Assembly (NCBI RefSeq): GCF_027409185.1 | Contig: NC_084462.1 | Span: forward strand, 39,504,679 to 39,568,678 | Source of the DNA: Cynocephalus volans | Taxonomy: Eukaryota; Chordata; Mammalia; Dermoptera; Cynocephalidae | DNA length: 64,000 bases | Direction: 5' to 3' | Shown: positions 36,018 to 47,332 of the stretch, one piece after another | Layout of the letters: each line of letters begins with the position of its first letter | How positions within the stretch are numbered: the stretch's first letter is position 1 | Notes under the pieces: model-generated | Databases searched by the model: none | Told to the model about the DNA's origin: nothing | Seen by the model: only the letters and a program-made list of their open reading frames with translations | Program-made: the position numbers and the translations under genes

Positions 36018-36678
36018 TTTGTATTGTCTTTTAATCCTACTTAATTCCTCATACTAACTGAGGACAAAGGGATGAACAGATGGGTGATGCATTGAGGGAA
36101 ATCAAATATCACAGTGGTGCCTCCAGAGAGGTTTACAGCAGGAGATGACATGGTCTCTTAGTTCAATTGTACCAGATGCCTGAATGGTTGAGCCACATGT
36201 TTGCCAAGACAACCCCTGCTTTAGGATCCTGACATGGTCACATGGGATTCTGCATACCCATATGGTGTTGCTCTGGGAGACATTTTGGGCACAAGATATG
36301 ATGATGAACTGGACAATTATTGATGACTGGGTAGAATGCTAATAATGTGCCAGAATCTTTCGACTCTTATTTTTCAGGTTACATCTACTACTGTATTGTG
36401 ACATGGTGTAACTCTTGAGTTATTGGTAAGATTTGACTACATAATTAAATAGACTATATGCTAACACTGATATCAATGGTCAATTGTGTTGAGAAATTGG
36501 GTTAAAGCCCTTTTCAGGATGCAACACCAGTGGAAAATGGACTGAGAGAGAACTAGATTTAGGTCACTGTTATCTAATTCCTTTGTTAAATGTTGAGCAC
36601 AGATTTATCCTAAGACACAATTAGCAGTAGATCAAGAGGAGAACAGATAATCAAATTAGTACAAAACATGAGAAGGTA

Positions 36679-37156
36679 TGTGATGGCTTTATATCAACTT
36701 GACATAAAAGGCCATGGGAGCGCAGACATTGGGTCAAACATTATTCTAGGTGTTTCTGTGAGAGTGCTTTTGGATGAGATTAACATTTAATCAGCAGGCC
36801 AAGTAAATCAGACTGCCCTGCATAGGTGGGTGAGCCTCATCTGATCGCGTGAAAGCCTGAGTAGAACAGAGAGGCTGACCATCCCTGGAGTAAGGGAATT
36901 TTTCCTGCCTGATGGCCTTCAAACTGGAACAGGGGCTTTTTTCCAGCCTTTGGACTTGAACTGGGAAAGGAAGCCTGGAGGCTTGCGCTTGGTCTCTCCA
37001 GGACTCTCCCTGTTATGTGCCTTTTACCTTTACTGATTTTAACTTGTATCCTTTTGCTATGATTAACTAGAACCATAATCACAACAGCTGTCCTGTGTTC
37101 TGCTTCTTTCTAGTGAATCATTGAAACTGAGGGTGATTGGGGGAAATACTGACACA
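36679..37156 (+). mobile_element. ERV-L-type (MLT2-like) LTR
   Basis: Starts TGTGATGGCTTTATATCAAC, with MLT2-type blocks: TTGGATGAGATTAACATTTA, AGTAAATCAGACTGCCCTG, GTGAGCCTCATCTGATC and GAAAGCCTGAGTAGAACAGA. The 3' half reads GCTATGATTAACTAGAACC and ends near GACACA. Its place after ERV-2 suggests it is that provirus's 3' LTR. The minus frame at 36,837-37,082 is a shadow. Confidence 0.78.
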
Positions 37157-38665
37157 ATATTAACCAAAAAATCTTGTGATTGGTAAGTTTTAAAATATTC
37201 ATAGACACACACCCACTCTACAGTTGTAGATGAATATGTGGTGTGGATGTGTGTGTTTGCTTGGAAGTTCAGTGCATTGCTATTGGGGGTTAAGTCATTC
37301 TTAACTAATTGTTTTTGTCATTATGAAGTTCCAAATTAATAAAGTAATTACTAATATTTATTGAGGTCTAATTATGATCCGGGTTATATGTTATTTTCCA
37401 ACACTAACCTTGGAAGGCAGCTATGCTCACTACTGTACCACCAATGCCACATGGTCCAGGTCCAAAACAACTTGAAGGATTGCTTATTCACTCTATTTTG
37501 GAGCAGACGAAACTGAAATTCCAAGGAAACAGATACTTTACCTAAAGTAGCCTGTGTCTCACAGATAATGGACTCAATCCCAGTTTTGGCTGACTCTTTG
37601 GAATCTTTCCTTTCTGGACGAGTCCAACTTCCTGTTTCCATTGATATTTTGCTGCCAGATGCTGAAGCATCTCTTACAGAGAAGGATCTAAGCAGAGGTC
37701 TTTTCTTTCTCTGTATATTATACATCATATTTTTATGTAGACGCTTGCATTTGATTCTCCAATAATTGCCTAACCGTTATTTTCCACGTTTCATGCATGA
37801 GGGCATTGGAGCCTCAGAGAAGTTATTTGACCTGCTAAAGCCCACAGAGTCAGCTTGAGGACTTAAAATAAGACCTCTGAATCCAAAGTACCTACACTTT
37901 GCACAGAAATAAAATTTAGGTCTGTGTTCTCCATGAGTTCCTGAAGATACAATGACTGCTAGTGTAAAACTTCCTGCCTGCTATTAAAGTTTAATGAGAT
38001 CCAGAATTTCAAAAACTCCGCAGAAACACTTCAGCAATTTTACTTTCTGAATTTTCCTAGGTTCTGAGTTTCCCTTGGAAATGACTAAGTAGGAATGGTT
38101 GTCATGACTTTGCCTTTCTGTTTAATTTAGCTTTTGTTTGTCACATTTAATCTAAATTGAAATTGAATCCCCTATTATAACATTTGGTTTATGCAAACCC
38201 TGAGGCAATGTTGACTTTACCCAAAAATATCTTTCTATATTCTTCACACAGTTAACACTTTATTTCTGATGTGTCTCTACCCTAGAAAGAAAATGCTACT
38301 GGGATAGAGTAGCTTGATCTGTGCCCGTGTGCGTGTGTGTTTAATCTGGCTAATCTCTCCAAAGAAGACACTAAATATTTGTTGTCTCATACTGGAAAGA
38401 GATAAGATTAACATCTTTGCTTATGTATATATAAATTTTTCTGAACAAAGGTTTGCTGGGTCTTAACCACACGGCACCTGAGGTGGGCTGAGAACAGGTG
38501 TAGTCTCAGGAGGTGGAGCCAAGCCTGGGTTCCGGAGTGCGGGGCCTTGAGCAGCTCTCTTCTGCAGCGTCAGCTCTCAGTTTCTCACTCTGTGCACTGA
38601 GCAGTGACTAAATCCTCCGTCAATCATTTTCTCTCTCTCTCTCACACACACACTGTAAGGGATTC
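37157..38665. other. Mostly unassigned, with MIR fragments
   Basis: MIR-like fragments lie at about 37,350-37,430 (ATTTATTGAGGTCTAATTATG) and 37,720-37,910 (TTTCATGCATGAGGGCATTGG then CAGAGAAGTTATTTGACC). The rest shows no element, exon pair or RNA gene that I can support. Opposed frames at 37,384-37,765 overlap each other and are unsupported. Confidence 0.5.
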
Positions 38666-38669
38666 TTTT

Positions 38670-39018
38670 TCCTAAAAGATTTATTGAGAGCCTATTTAAA
38701 TACCATAAAATTGACCCATTTTAAGTGTGCATTTCAATGAGTTCTAAATAATTTACAGAGCTGTGCAAGCATTAACGCAACCCAGTTTTAGAACATGTTC
38801 ATCATCCCCAGAGTTTCCTCAGTCTGCTCTGCCCACTCCCGGCCCCAGGAAGCCATTGATCCACTTCCTATTCAGACAGTTTTGCTTTTTCTACAAATTA
38901 TGCATAAATGGAATCATATAACACTTGGTGTTTGTCTTTCACTTAATGGGGTGATTTTGAGGTCCATTCATGTTGCGGTAAGCAGTTTGCTCCTTTTTAT
39001 TGCTGACTAATATTACTC
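38670..39018 (-). mobile_element. Old L1 3' end (L1ME-like)
   Basis: Reverse-oriented L1ME 3' wording: AAATTGACCCATTTTAAGTG, CAGAGCTGTGCAAGCATTA, GAACATGTTCATCATCCCC, then ATAAATGGAATCATATAAC. The plus frame 38,795-39,010 is antisense. Confidence 0.85.
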
Positions 39019-39714
39019 TCAGTTTTTAAAAACTGTGATTCTCTCTCCTGGAGATCACTCTGAGTTATAATCCCATGACACAGGTGCTTGCTGTGTATAC
39101 TTTCCTCAGAGCTCTGCAGTTGTGTGCATCAGAGAGTTGTGCAGTTCAAACATACCACGTGGGGCACAAAAGTTTTTGTACTTCAAAACATTAAGGACAA
39201 TGTTTCCATCCTTACCGAGGGAATTATCTTTATGCCATGCTCCTGATGCCATGATTGGCCACTTATTTGGAGTACAGTATGTTCCTAAGAAAACAATCTG
39301 CCGTTGTTTAATTCATAAATAACTTGTTAGCAGAATTGCACAGCAGAAGCATGCTGGGCCCATAAATGATTTCCTGTGAAAAGATTACTTTAAATTTCCT
39401 GATTTGCAAGCCCTCTTCTGCTTTCCTAAGATCTCTTCCAGTTCTATTATTTTTCCATTAGGGATATCTTTTGTGGAAATAAGGTATGAAGGTGTTCCTG
39501 GATATATGCGATCATTTTCCCAGTTCAAATGCAGAGATCATCCACTCCAGGGACACAAAGTTTTCTCTTCCTCTCTTCAAATTTTCCACATAAATGACCT
39601 TAAAGAAGTGCAAATGTTGGAAAATCCTAACCATGACTAGGAACAGAAGTTGGGTTAGGGGTTGTGGACACCAGAGATTTCAAGAAATTTCTGGAAGAAG
39701 AAAAAGAGTTGGCA
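39019..39714. other. Unassigned sequence
   Basis: No repeat with recognisable ends. Three short plus frames (39,122-39,322, 39,404-39,640 and 39,594-39,815) have no domain. Confidence 0.4.
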
Positions 39715-39725
39715 TGCACGTATTA

Positions 39726-41222
39726 TTTTCTTTATTTTATTTAATTTTTTTTAAAGAAAATGTAATTTTATTAATATTATTTTTACATTCTAGGATGTTG
39801 TTGCAGATCAGTTAGAAGGGAGGAGGAGAGGGGAAGGGGAAGGAAATGCGATGGAAGAAGGAGGCAGGAAGAGGGGCGGGACTGAGGCATGTGGCACCTC
39901 TCTCATTCCCACAGGGGAGACTGGGAAGCTTCCAGCAGTGGCTTGGTCATTGCCAGGCTGGGTACAGATGTCAGGGGAGTGTGGCAAAAGCCCTCGCCCC
40001 CCACCATCCCAGCTCAGGAACCCTGGGCCCTTCTTGCTGTGGCTCAGGGGTCCCCACTGGGCTGGCTGTGGGTGTCAGGAGGTATGGTCGAGGCCCTCTG
40101 CCCCCCCACTGCCCAGGGGTCCTGAGGTGCTTCCTGCGGTGGCTCAGTGGTCACTACTGGGCTGGCTGTGGGTGTTGGAGGGGCATGGCTGAGGCCCCCA
40201 GCCCTCCCTCCTTTCTGGTTTTGTAGCCCAGGGGACTTCCAGTCCTTCTAGGTGTTATAGGAGTTCTTTGGTAAAATGAGATTTTTACTAATCAATGTGA
40301 AACTTTGTCTCTGGTTGTGGGTACTTTGGTTTTTCTATCATTTCTGTGTTGGATTATTCGCTGTTCCCACCATTTAAACTCTGCTCTGGAACTAATTTGT
40401 TGTCCTCTGCTTACTTCTAAAATGGGGGAACTTTCTGTGGGGACCAGCACTTGAGCCCTGTGGTTGAGTGAAATTGCTCCTTTGCTGCTGATTCCCTAAG
40501 GAAGGCTTTTTGTGCAGCTCAGGTTTTAATGGTTGACTTTATAGGTACTCCCTGCTCTAGGGAGATCTGGTGTACCTGGACTGTGTAGAAACGACAGCCT
40601 GAGCCTGAGTCTTTTCATCAAACTGCACCCCATGCAATTCTACATTCCTGACCAGTCTCTTCTGAGTGGTCCTTCGCTGATTAGGGGCAGATCAGCTGTC
40701 CTTGCTGTGCCCCAGTGTTCCCCCAGTGGGCCCATCTCCCCCACTGCCTGTGCTCCAAACAGTTCCCATGGAATGGGCTGTACTCTGGTCCTTTGTGATG
40801 ACTTGCCAGCCTCTGAGTGGCTCCTTATTTTCAGTTGTTCTGGCTCCTCACTCCTATGTGGGTCCACGAGAACCCTATTAGTGGTCTTGCTAGCCTGGGG
40901 GCCACCAAGACCCTCTTCTCCCCTGCCTCCTTAAAGCAACTTCATCCTAAGGGCACAGCTGAGGCTTTTGCCAGCTCCTGCTCTGTGTGCTCAGCAGCTC
41001 CAGCCTGGACACGGCCAGGGCTTGAAATGGTCAGAGTGGTTTTTTCTTTCTCTCATCGTGGCTTCTCTGGCCTTCATGCACTCCATACATCTCTCCTCCT
41101 CTTCCCCTGAGCTCTAGCAGCCCCAGCTTGGTTGTCGTTGCTTTTTTATAGTTGTTAATTGGTTGATTTGTGGGAGAGAGTGACAATGGGGACTGTCTGT
41201 TTCACCATCTTGACTGGAAGCC
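39726..41222 (-). mobile_element. Composite L1-related retroelement with tandem GC-rich units
   Basis: The whole 1,497-base unit is flanked by TGCACGTATTA (39,715-39,725) and TGCATGTATTA (41,223-41,233), ten of eleven identical with a CpG-type change. On the minus strand it starts GGCTTCCAGTCAAGATGG like an L1 5'UTR. It runs through about 950 bases of L1-5'UTR-like sequence, then about three tandem GC-rich units of roughly 103 bases (40,220 down to 39,915), a pyrimidine tract (near 39,855-39,820), and an A-rich tail with AATAAA. No ORF1 or ORF2 lies between. It is either an internally deleted L1 or a non-autonomous composite element. The overlapping frames at 39,846-40,226 are its repeats, not genes. 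Confidence 0.8.
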
Positions 41223-41233
41223 TGCATGTATTA

Positions 41234-41699
41234 ATTGTGCACACAAAATAGAGGAAGCCAAAGAGCAGCAGGTGTGGAAGGCAGGCTTGCAGGTGAGGGG
41301 TGGCTGAGGGAGCAGAAGGGAGAAGTGAGGCAGAAAACAGAGGCTGGCCCAAGGTCTGCTCTCGGAACCTTTATCTTTGCCCCACCCCACTGGCGTATTT
41401 GGTTTGCACAATTGCCAATGGTCTGGAGTTTTCCTTAGGCAAAAGACAAACAAAAGGACTAAGAAACAACTAAAAAATAAAAGTGGGCAAGTATTCTCTC
41501 ATTAAGAAGCTGTGTGGGGAGTTATTGGCAACTTAAACCCCTGGAAGAATGCATTTAAGCTAGGAAGCAAGGAATCTATCCTCCTTCCATCCAGCATCCT
41601 GAAGCTCTGTGCCCACCTCGGCAGGGCTGCAGGGTAGCTGCCCATATTTCTAATAATCAACCAAACTACACCTTTATTTTTTAAAGTACTTAGCAACCA
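41234..41699. other. Unassigned sequence
   Basis: No element recognised. Overlapping frames on both strands (41,155-41,453) have no domain. Confidence 0.4.
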
Positions 41700-42548
41700 A
41701 GAATCAAAAGATCTATGAAGAAAATCAGCAGCCTGAAAAAAATTGGAGCTAGCAGATAACTGAGGCCATCAGAAACAGAAGTAGTTTAATAAGCACCATC
41801 ATGCAGTAGAGGAATTCAAAATAAAAAAGCAAATAAGCACATATCTTTAGAGAGATTTAAGAAAATATTTCACTTATAAAATCAGAACATAATGTTAGGG
41901 AAAGAAGAGGTTACTGGCAAAGAATAAAGCATTTTGAATATTGCAAATATAATTGCTGAAGTGAAAATTTAATAGAAGAATTGAAAGAGAACATTCAACA
42001 AGTATCTTAGAACTTAGAGAAAAATACAGAAATAAGAAAGAGAAGAAAATATAAATTATCAATCTATAAGTTCTGACTTTCAACTAACAGCAATTCTTGG
42101 AAAAGAGACAATGGCAATTTTAAAAAATGATCAAAAATATAAAAGAATATTTCCCAGAGCTGAAGAATAAATTTCCCAGCAATGACTCTCTGGCAGAGTG
42201 GATAAAACAGACCCACGCCTATCCACAACATGGAAAATTGTTTAGTTTCCAAAAGTAAAGAGATGGTTAGAAACAATTCCAGAAAGGAAACGAGGTTACC
42301 AACAGCAGAAGGAGAGTAAGACTGGACAAGAATGTTCAAAGGAAGCAAGTGATGATAGAAATTATCAGAGTAATATCAAAAATTACCAAAAATTGTGGTA
42401 TTTTGGTCATAGCACTCTAGTTCCAGGCAATTTATCAGTTGAGAAAGCATTTTTAGAAAAGCTAGACCTAAGAAAATTTACTTCCCATGTACCTGAAATT
42501 TTGAGGATATACTCCCAAACCGAGAGGAATAAAAAGCAATAAAGAGTA
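41700..42548 (+). mobile_element. Old LINE (L1M/HAL1-like) fragment
   Basis: A-rich plus-strand sequence resembling old L1/HAL1 ORF1-side DNA (GAATATTTCCCAGAGCTGAAG, then a stretch ending CGAGAGGAATAAAAAGC). Frames broken. Minus-strand frames here are antisense. Confidence 0.6.
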
Positions 42549-42552
42549 CAGT

Positions 42553-43440
42553 AGGTGTGGCGGGCTGAATAAAGGCCCTTCCAAAGATATCCTTGTGCTA
42601 ATCCCTGGCACTGATGAATGATGCCTGTGGGAAAAATAGAGTAGTTTAGTCAGGCCCCCTCACCTCAGGTCCATCTGGATGTGGTGTAGTACATTCTTTG
42701 TAAATAAGTTGTATGGGAGTAGTTAGTGTGCATTCACACCAGTGTATCTTTTTGGCTTGTTGCTATTTTCATGTGCTCTGCAGAGTGTGAGGCAGTGGCT
42801 CTGAACTGCTGGTGGGCAGCCCTCGTGTCTAAAAATAGAGCATGTTTACTTTGCTGGCAGATGCTCAGTTTCCCTTTGGACTGCCTAGCTCTTAATGTGT
42901 GTGTGCTGAATAAAGCTTATTATCTCTTTGACCAAGGCTCCAAGGACCCATTTTCTAGCTACCTGGTTTATGGACCTGAGTGTGAAGGGTTTGTGAATGG
43001 GCTCATGGGGTCTGTGAGACCTGGCCCTAGCTCTACAATGCCTTATATGGCAAAGTTGATTCAGCAGGTGTAATTAAGTTTAGGATCTTTAGATGCAGAG
43101 ATTATCCCAGATGGGTCCGATGTGAACACAAGGGTCCTTATGAGAGAGAAACATCAGTGTGAGTAGCAGGGGATGTAATGGTGGAAGCAGGCGGTGGGAG
43201 GGATGTGTGGAAGGAGCCACAGCCCAGGAGCACAGGCAGCCTCTAGAGGTGAAGGGACAAGCAGCTGGATCACCTCTCTCAAGTCCTGCAGAGGAGCCAG
43301 CCTCACCAACACCTTGTCTTTAGCCCTGTGAAACTAATTTCAGACTTCTGACCTCCAGAGCTACAGGATAATACATTCATTTGTTTTAAGACACCTAATT
43401 TGTTTTAATTTGTTACAGCACTGATAGGAGACTAATACAG
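42553..43440 (+). mobile_element. MaLR (MLT1D-like) LTR, host of a solo LTR
   Basis: Left piece GGCGGGCTGAATAAAGGCC, then ATATCCTTGTGCTAATCCC. Right piece ATGGCAAAG...GATTATCCCAG, ATCCTTATGAGAGAG, GCAGCCTCTAGAGG, GACTTCTGACCTCCAGAGC, ending AGGAGACTAATACAG. Removal of 42,626-43,037 plus one target copy leaves a continuous MLT1-like LTR of about 470 bases. Confidence 0.8.
42626..43037 (+). mobile_element. Solo LTR of the ERV-1 family
   Basis: A 412-base unit with TG...CA ends (TGTGGGAAAAA to CTCTACA), flanked by perfect ATGCC repeats at 42,621-42,625 and 43,038-43,042. A polyadenylation signal AATAAA is near 42,910. Blocks match the LTR at 46,884 and the truncated ERV-1 LTR at 24,203. A five-base duplication fits class III elements. 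The plus frame 42,726-43,073 lies inside it and is not a gene. Confidence 0.93.
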
Positions 43441-43529
43441 GAAGAAATAAAGCAGATGGTGATTCTGAACTGGTAGTGAAGGTTGGGACGTTTCGAAAAC
43501 ATAGACATAAACTTCAAATTATTCACATG

Positions 43530-43950
43530 ACATGAAAGATCCTCCATGGTCTAATTCCCTCAAACAGTCCTTCCACACTTAATTCTCCAGCTCTGCTTTG
43601 AGGTTTTTCCTTGAGTCCAAGTAGATCTTCAGTAGCCTTGAGTACATGTTCTTTGTAAACACCCCATACATCCACCCCGTGATTTGCTCATGTTATATCC
43701 CCTGCTCAGGATGCACTGCCCCTACTTCCTCCTATCTGCATGCTCCAAGGAAAGTTTTAAGGCTAATTCCTGCATGATATTCTCCTCCAATCATCCAAAT
43801 TCCCAGATGGGTCTTAATTCTCTCCTTTAAAAGTCCTGAGCCTTTATTCCATGTTTGTTTGTTTGCTTTAATAAAATGGAGCAATTGGTTTTGTGGTATA
43901 GTTATATGAATGATATTTGATTTCCTCAACTACACTCTAAGCAACAAAAA
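43530..43950 (+). mobile_element. L2 fragment
   Basis: L2-like wording: TGGTCTAATTCCCTCAAACAG, GCTCAGGATGCACTGCCCC, then TCTCCTCCAATCATCC and a degraded CTACACTCTAAGC end. No frame. Confidence 0.6.
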
Positions 43951-44261
43951 GACAAGACACATACTTGATCTATTGTGATTCATTTTATCTTTTTTTGTTG
44001 TGGTTCTGCCACAGTCCCTTTATATAAATTGCTGTCCATTTATGTCCTGGAAGTAGATAACTCCACTATTGTGTTTAGTACCTCTCATCTTCATTTTCTG
44101 GAAGTTGCTATTTAATAGTTCAGCTTGTTAACTGTCCTATTTCCTTCTCTAATTCTCTGACCTCTATTTAGCTCTGTAGATGGACTTTTGATATGTCACT
44201 TATCTGCCCTGCCCTGCAGGACCTTCTTCAACCTGCCCTTTACACTTTCCTCCGATTCTGT

Positions 44262-44745
44262 ACTAGTCAGGTCTTCTGGGTACAAACAAAAAAAAATCAA
44301 AATTTACTTATACTGAAAGGGAATTTCTATCAGGATATTGGATAGTTTACAGAATTTATATTAATTTTCTGATAAAACTCAGAAAATGGGCAGAAACCAA
44401 AAGAGGCATGGCAGCAATAACTACAGTCAAAATCATGCAATAGGATGTGTGCTGCTGTTGGACACTGGAATCTCTCCCCATTAATGAACCCCATTAACGC
44501 TATCAACTTGAATTCTCCAGTGTTCTCATTGCTTGACATGACTTGTCTCAGATTCAAAATATTGGACAGAAATATCTGATCATCTGGCTTATACTTGAGG
44601 CATTTACCACACTTTCCATGAGTTGCAGAGAGATTGTATCTGGACATTTTACCACTTGTAATAACACCCATGAAGACTGCACAGTGAGCACTTATGCAAT
44701 TTGAAGAATTTCCAGATATTCTTAGGTTAAGAAAAAAAAAAAAAA
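44262..44745. other. Unassigned segment ending in a poly(A) run
   Basis: About 480 bases end in a run of about 15 A (44,730-44,745), suggesting something copied from RNA in the plus direction, but the body matches nothing I know. The minus strand is open for 162 codons (44,330-44,818), the longest frame here not explained by a known element. It has six scattered cysteines and an internal poly-F stretch from the A-run, so it is likely chance. Confidence 0.4.
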
Positions 44746-44783
44746 GATGTGTCCAAATAGTACATTCCTTTTGAGATAAAAGA

Positions 44784-45635
44784 TGCTCAGTTTCCACAGA
44801 TTCAGGTTTCAGGATCAACCTCTGGGTTTTAAACCACTCCTCAGTGTCTCAGGCCCCTCCTCTAGAGGAGAGTTACTGCTGCTTATTACATCTGTTTTTG
44901 GCACCAACACAGGGAGATTGAGACCTCAAGAGGCAGACTTATGCAAATCCAGTAGCCGAGCATGCTCAGTAAAAGGAATTTATACAGGCTTATATGACCC
45001 CAGTGACTGAGCATGCTCAGTGGAAGGGAATTTATCCTTTGAATGACCTTCCACTAGGGGTGCTAAAGAGCACAGAATATTATTGAATATGTTCAGTGTA
45101 TGTGATAGAATTTGACCAATGAATATGCCCTAAAAGAAGACCTACTGAGCACTTGCAAGACTATGTTTCATAACTGGGAACCACCCCCTTAGTTGAATAT
45201 TCATTAGTGAGCATGACTATGTCTTAGATAGAGAAACTATAAAAGCTAAATCCTAGCAGAAGGCAGGGTTGTTGCTCACTTTCTAGGGGCTAACCTGCAC
45301 TTCACTGGCTGAGGTGTGTATGTGTCTTTTGTATCAAACTTACTTTCAGCAAGTGGCTGCTCACTCTCTTGACCCAGCCTGCACTCTGTACTGAATATTA
45401 AGTGTATATTTCTTACTCTTGTTTTAAATTTGGTGTGGTCCTTGCTCAGTCTCTGGAGTTAGGCTGCACTCTCTCTGTGAAATCTGTATCACTTATTCAT
45501 TACATTAAACCTGTCCTCACTTACTACTGTGACTCTGCTCTTGAATTCTTTCCTGTGGCAGAGTCAGGAATCTGGTAAGAGGAGGGGATGGTTCAAGGTT
45601 GGCCATTGGGTCTCCCCAGACCCTCTCTTCCAGCA
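44784..45635 (+). mobile_element. LTR (family B), forward copy
   Basis: Pairs with 27,019-27,914 in opposite orientation. Probable TG start at 44,784 and CA end at 45,635. A TATA-like stretch (CTATAAAAGC near 45,237) lies before three GGTGTGTATG/TTACTTTCAGC-type diverged units (about 45,270-45,450), consistent with promoter and R-region sequence. No target duplication found. Confidence 0.75.
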
Positions 45636-45999
45636 TTACTTTGACTACTTATCATTAATGCACACTCTTCTAAAAATTTCACTCTTAAATACAAATTTTG
45701 ATTATAAAATGAAAAATGGGCACTTACCCTCTCCCCCAAGAGAAACCTCAAAAAATATCATCAGTGACTACATTCAGCAACAAACACACACGTCTAGTAG
45801 CTATTCCTTTTATAGTCTCATCAAATTCTCCTTGAAATATCTCTCCTAAAACAGCATGCAGCAATAACCATCAGTACCAGAAGATTTCTAATTCTGGCAA
45901 TGATGAAGTAGTTTTTATAAGACTAAGCTTCCTTCCAAGAAGAACCCAAAAAGCTTGGCTTAAAAACAAACAAATCACTCACTCAATGAAATTTAAAAA
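45636..45999. other. Unassigned sequence
   Basis: No recognised element. The frame 45,529-45,849 begins within the LTR and shows no domain. The right side may belong to the L1 5' region. Confidence 0.4.
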
Positions 46000-46883
46000 A
46001 AAGAAAAAAAAAACACAACTGTGAGCTTGAGCAGCAGGTAGAGTAAGCAGAAGAAAGAATTTCAGAGTTTGAACAGGGTTTTTTTGAAATAACTCAGGCA
46101 GACAAAAAAAAAAAAAAAAGGAAAAAAGAATTAAAAATTATGAGGAAAACCTAAGAGAGATAGCAGACCTTAAGTGCTCTAATATCTGAATTGTGGGTAT
46201 TTCTGAAGAGCAGGAGAAAGGAAAAGGTATTAAAAACCTACTCAAGGAAATAGCAACAGAAAACTTCCCAGGTGTAGGGTGAGATACAGACCTTCAGATC
46301 CAGGAAGCTCAAAGGTCCCCAAACATATTCAACAAAAAAAGATCATCCCCAAGACATATTACATTTAAATTCACAAAGCTCAAAGACAAAGAGAGAATTC
46401 TACAAGCAGCAAGAGAAAAGCGTCAGGTCACTAATAGGGGAACCCCCATCAAACTAACAGCCGACTTCTCAACCGAATCCCTATAAGCCAGAGGAAAGTG
46501 GAACAATATATTCAAAATACTAAAAGAAAAAAACTGCCAGCCAAGAATTCTTTACCCAGCAAAGCTATCCTTCAGAAATGAAGGAGAAATAGTGTATTTC
46601 CCAGACAAACAAAAGTTGTGGGAGTTCACCACCACACAACCTGCCCTGCAAGAAATTCTCAAGGGAATCATTCATCTGGAATCTGAATAATGGTGACCAC
46701 CATCATGAATACACAAGAAAGAGCAAAACCCACAGTTAAAACAAAAATTCCAGCAAGAAAGAGAAAGAAGCTAAATCATTCTACCCTAAATTCCCAACTC
46801 ACATTGAAGATGAGAAATAAACAGGGAAATAATGATCAAAATATATTTAAACCACCTAAACAAGTAGCAATTAAATGACAGGT

Positions 46884-47332
46884 TGTAGGGGAAATAGGAT
46901 AATTTAATCAGGCTCCCTCAGCTCAGGTCTGGTTGGGGGCTGAACAGCACATTTCTGGTAAACAAGTTGTGTGTGGCAGGAGTCAGTGCGCATGTACACC
47001 AATGTATCTTTTTAGTTTTGTTGCTATTGTGTGTTCTTGAGTTTGTGAAGCAGAGCTGGCTGACAGAGCTCACATTTAAAAATAGAGCATGTTTACTCTG
47101 CTGGCAGCTGCTCAGTTTTTCTTTGGACTTTGCTGGTAGCAGTTGAGTTTCTGAGTTTCTCTTTGTACTGCTTAGCTCTCAGACATGTGTGTGTTGAATA
47201 AAGACTATTCCTACTTCAGCCAAGGCTCCAAGGACCTTTTTGCCAGTTACCTAGCTCATACACCTGCATGTGAAGGGTTTGTGAATGGGCTCGAGGGGTT
47301 TGTAAGCACCAGACCCAGTCCTAGCTCTACAC
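46884..47332 (+). mobile_element. Solo LTR of the ERV-1 family, inside L1
   Basis: A 449-base unit with TGTAGGGG start and CTCTACA end. The L1 host reads ...ATGACAGG on the left and CAGGAATTAA on the right, so ACAGG/CAGG is the probable target duplication, with one base unclear. It shares AATTTAATCAGGCTCCCTCA-type, AACAAGTTGTGTG, AAAAATAGAGCATGTTTAC and GTGAAGGGTTTGTGAATGGG blocks with 42,626-43,037. It carries about 45 extra bases near 47,125. Confidence 0.9.

Larger units (their letters stand above)
31230..36678 (+). mobile_element. ERV-2: fragmented ERV-L-like provirus internal region
   Basis: Pol pieces appear in order: RT connection (31,250-31,750), start of RNase H (about 31,885-32,010), then zinc-binding integrase (34,900-35,110) and integrase core (35,110-35,460). 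A 2.6-kb stretch at 32,011-34,600 has no clear retroviral content. An ERV-L-type LTR follows at 36,679. No gag or 5' LTR is seen. All frames broken. Confidence 0.7.

Noticed and set aside
39915..40220. Regular repeats suggesting a CRISPR-like array
   Set aside because: Units of about 103 bases are contiguous, diverged and without unique spacers, and this is a mammalian L1-type 5'UTR.
39846..40226. Three overlapping plus-strand frames of 78-126 codons
   Set aside because: They overlap in different frames over GC-rich tandem units of the composite retroelement; stop-poor GC-rich repeats explain them.
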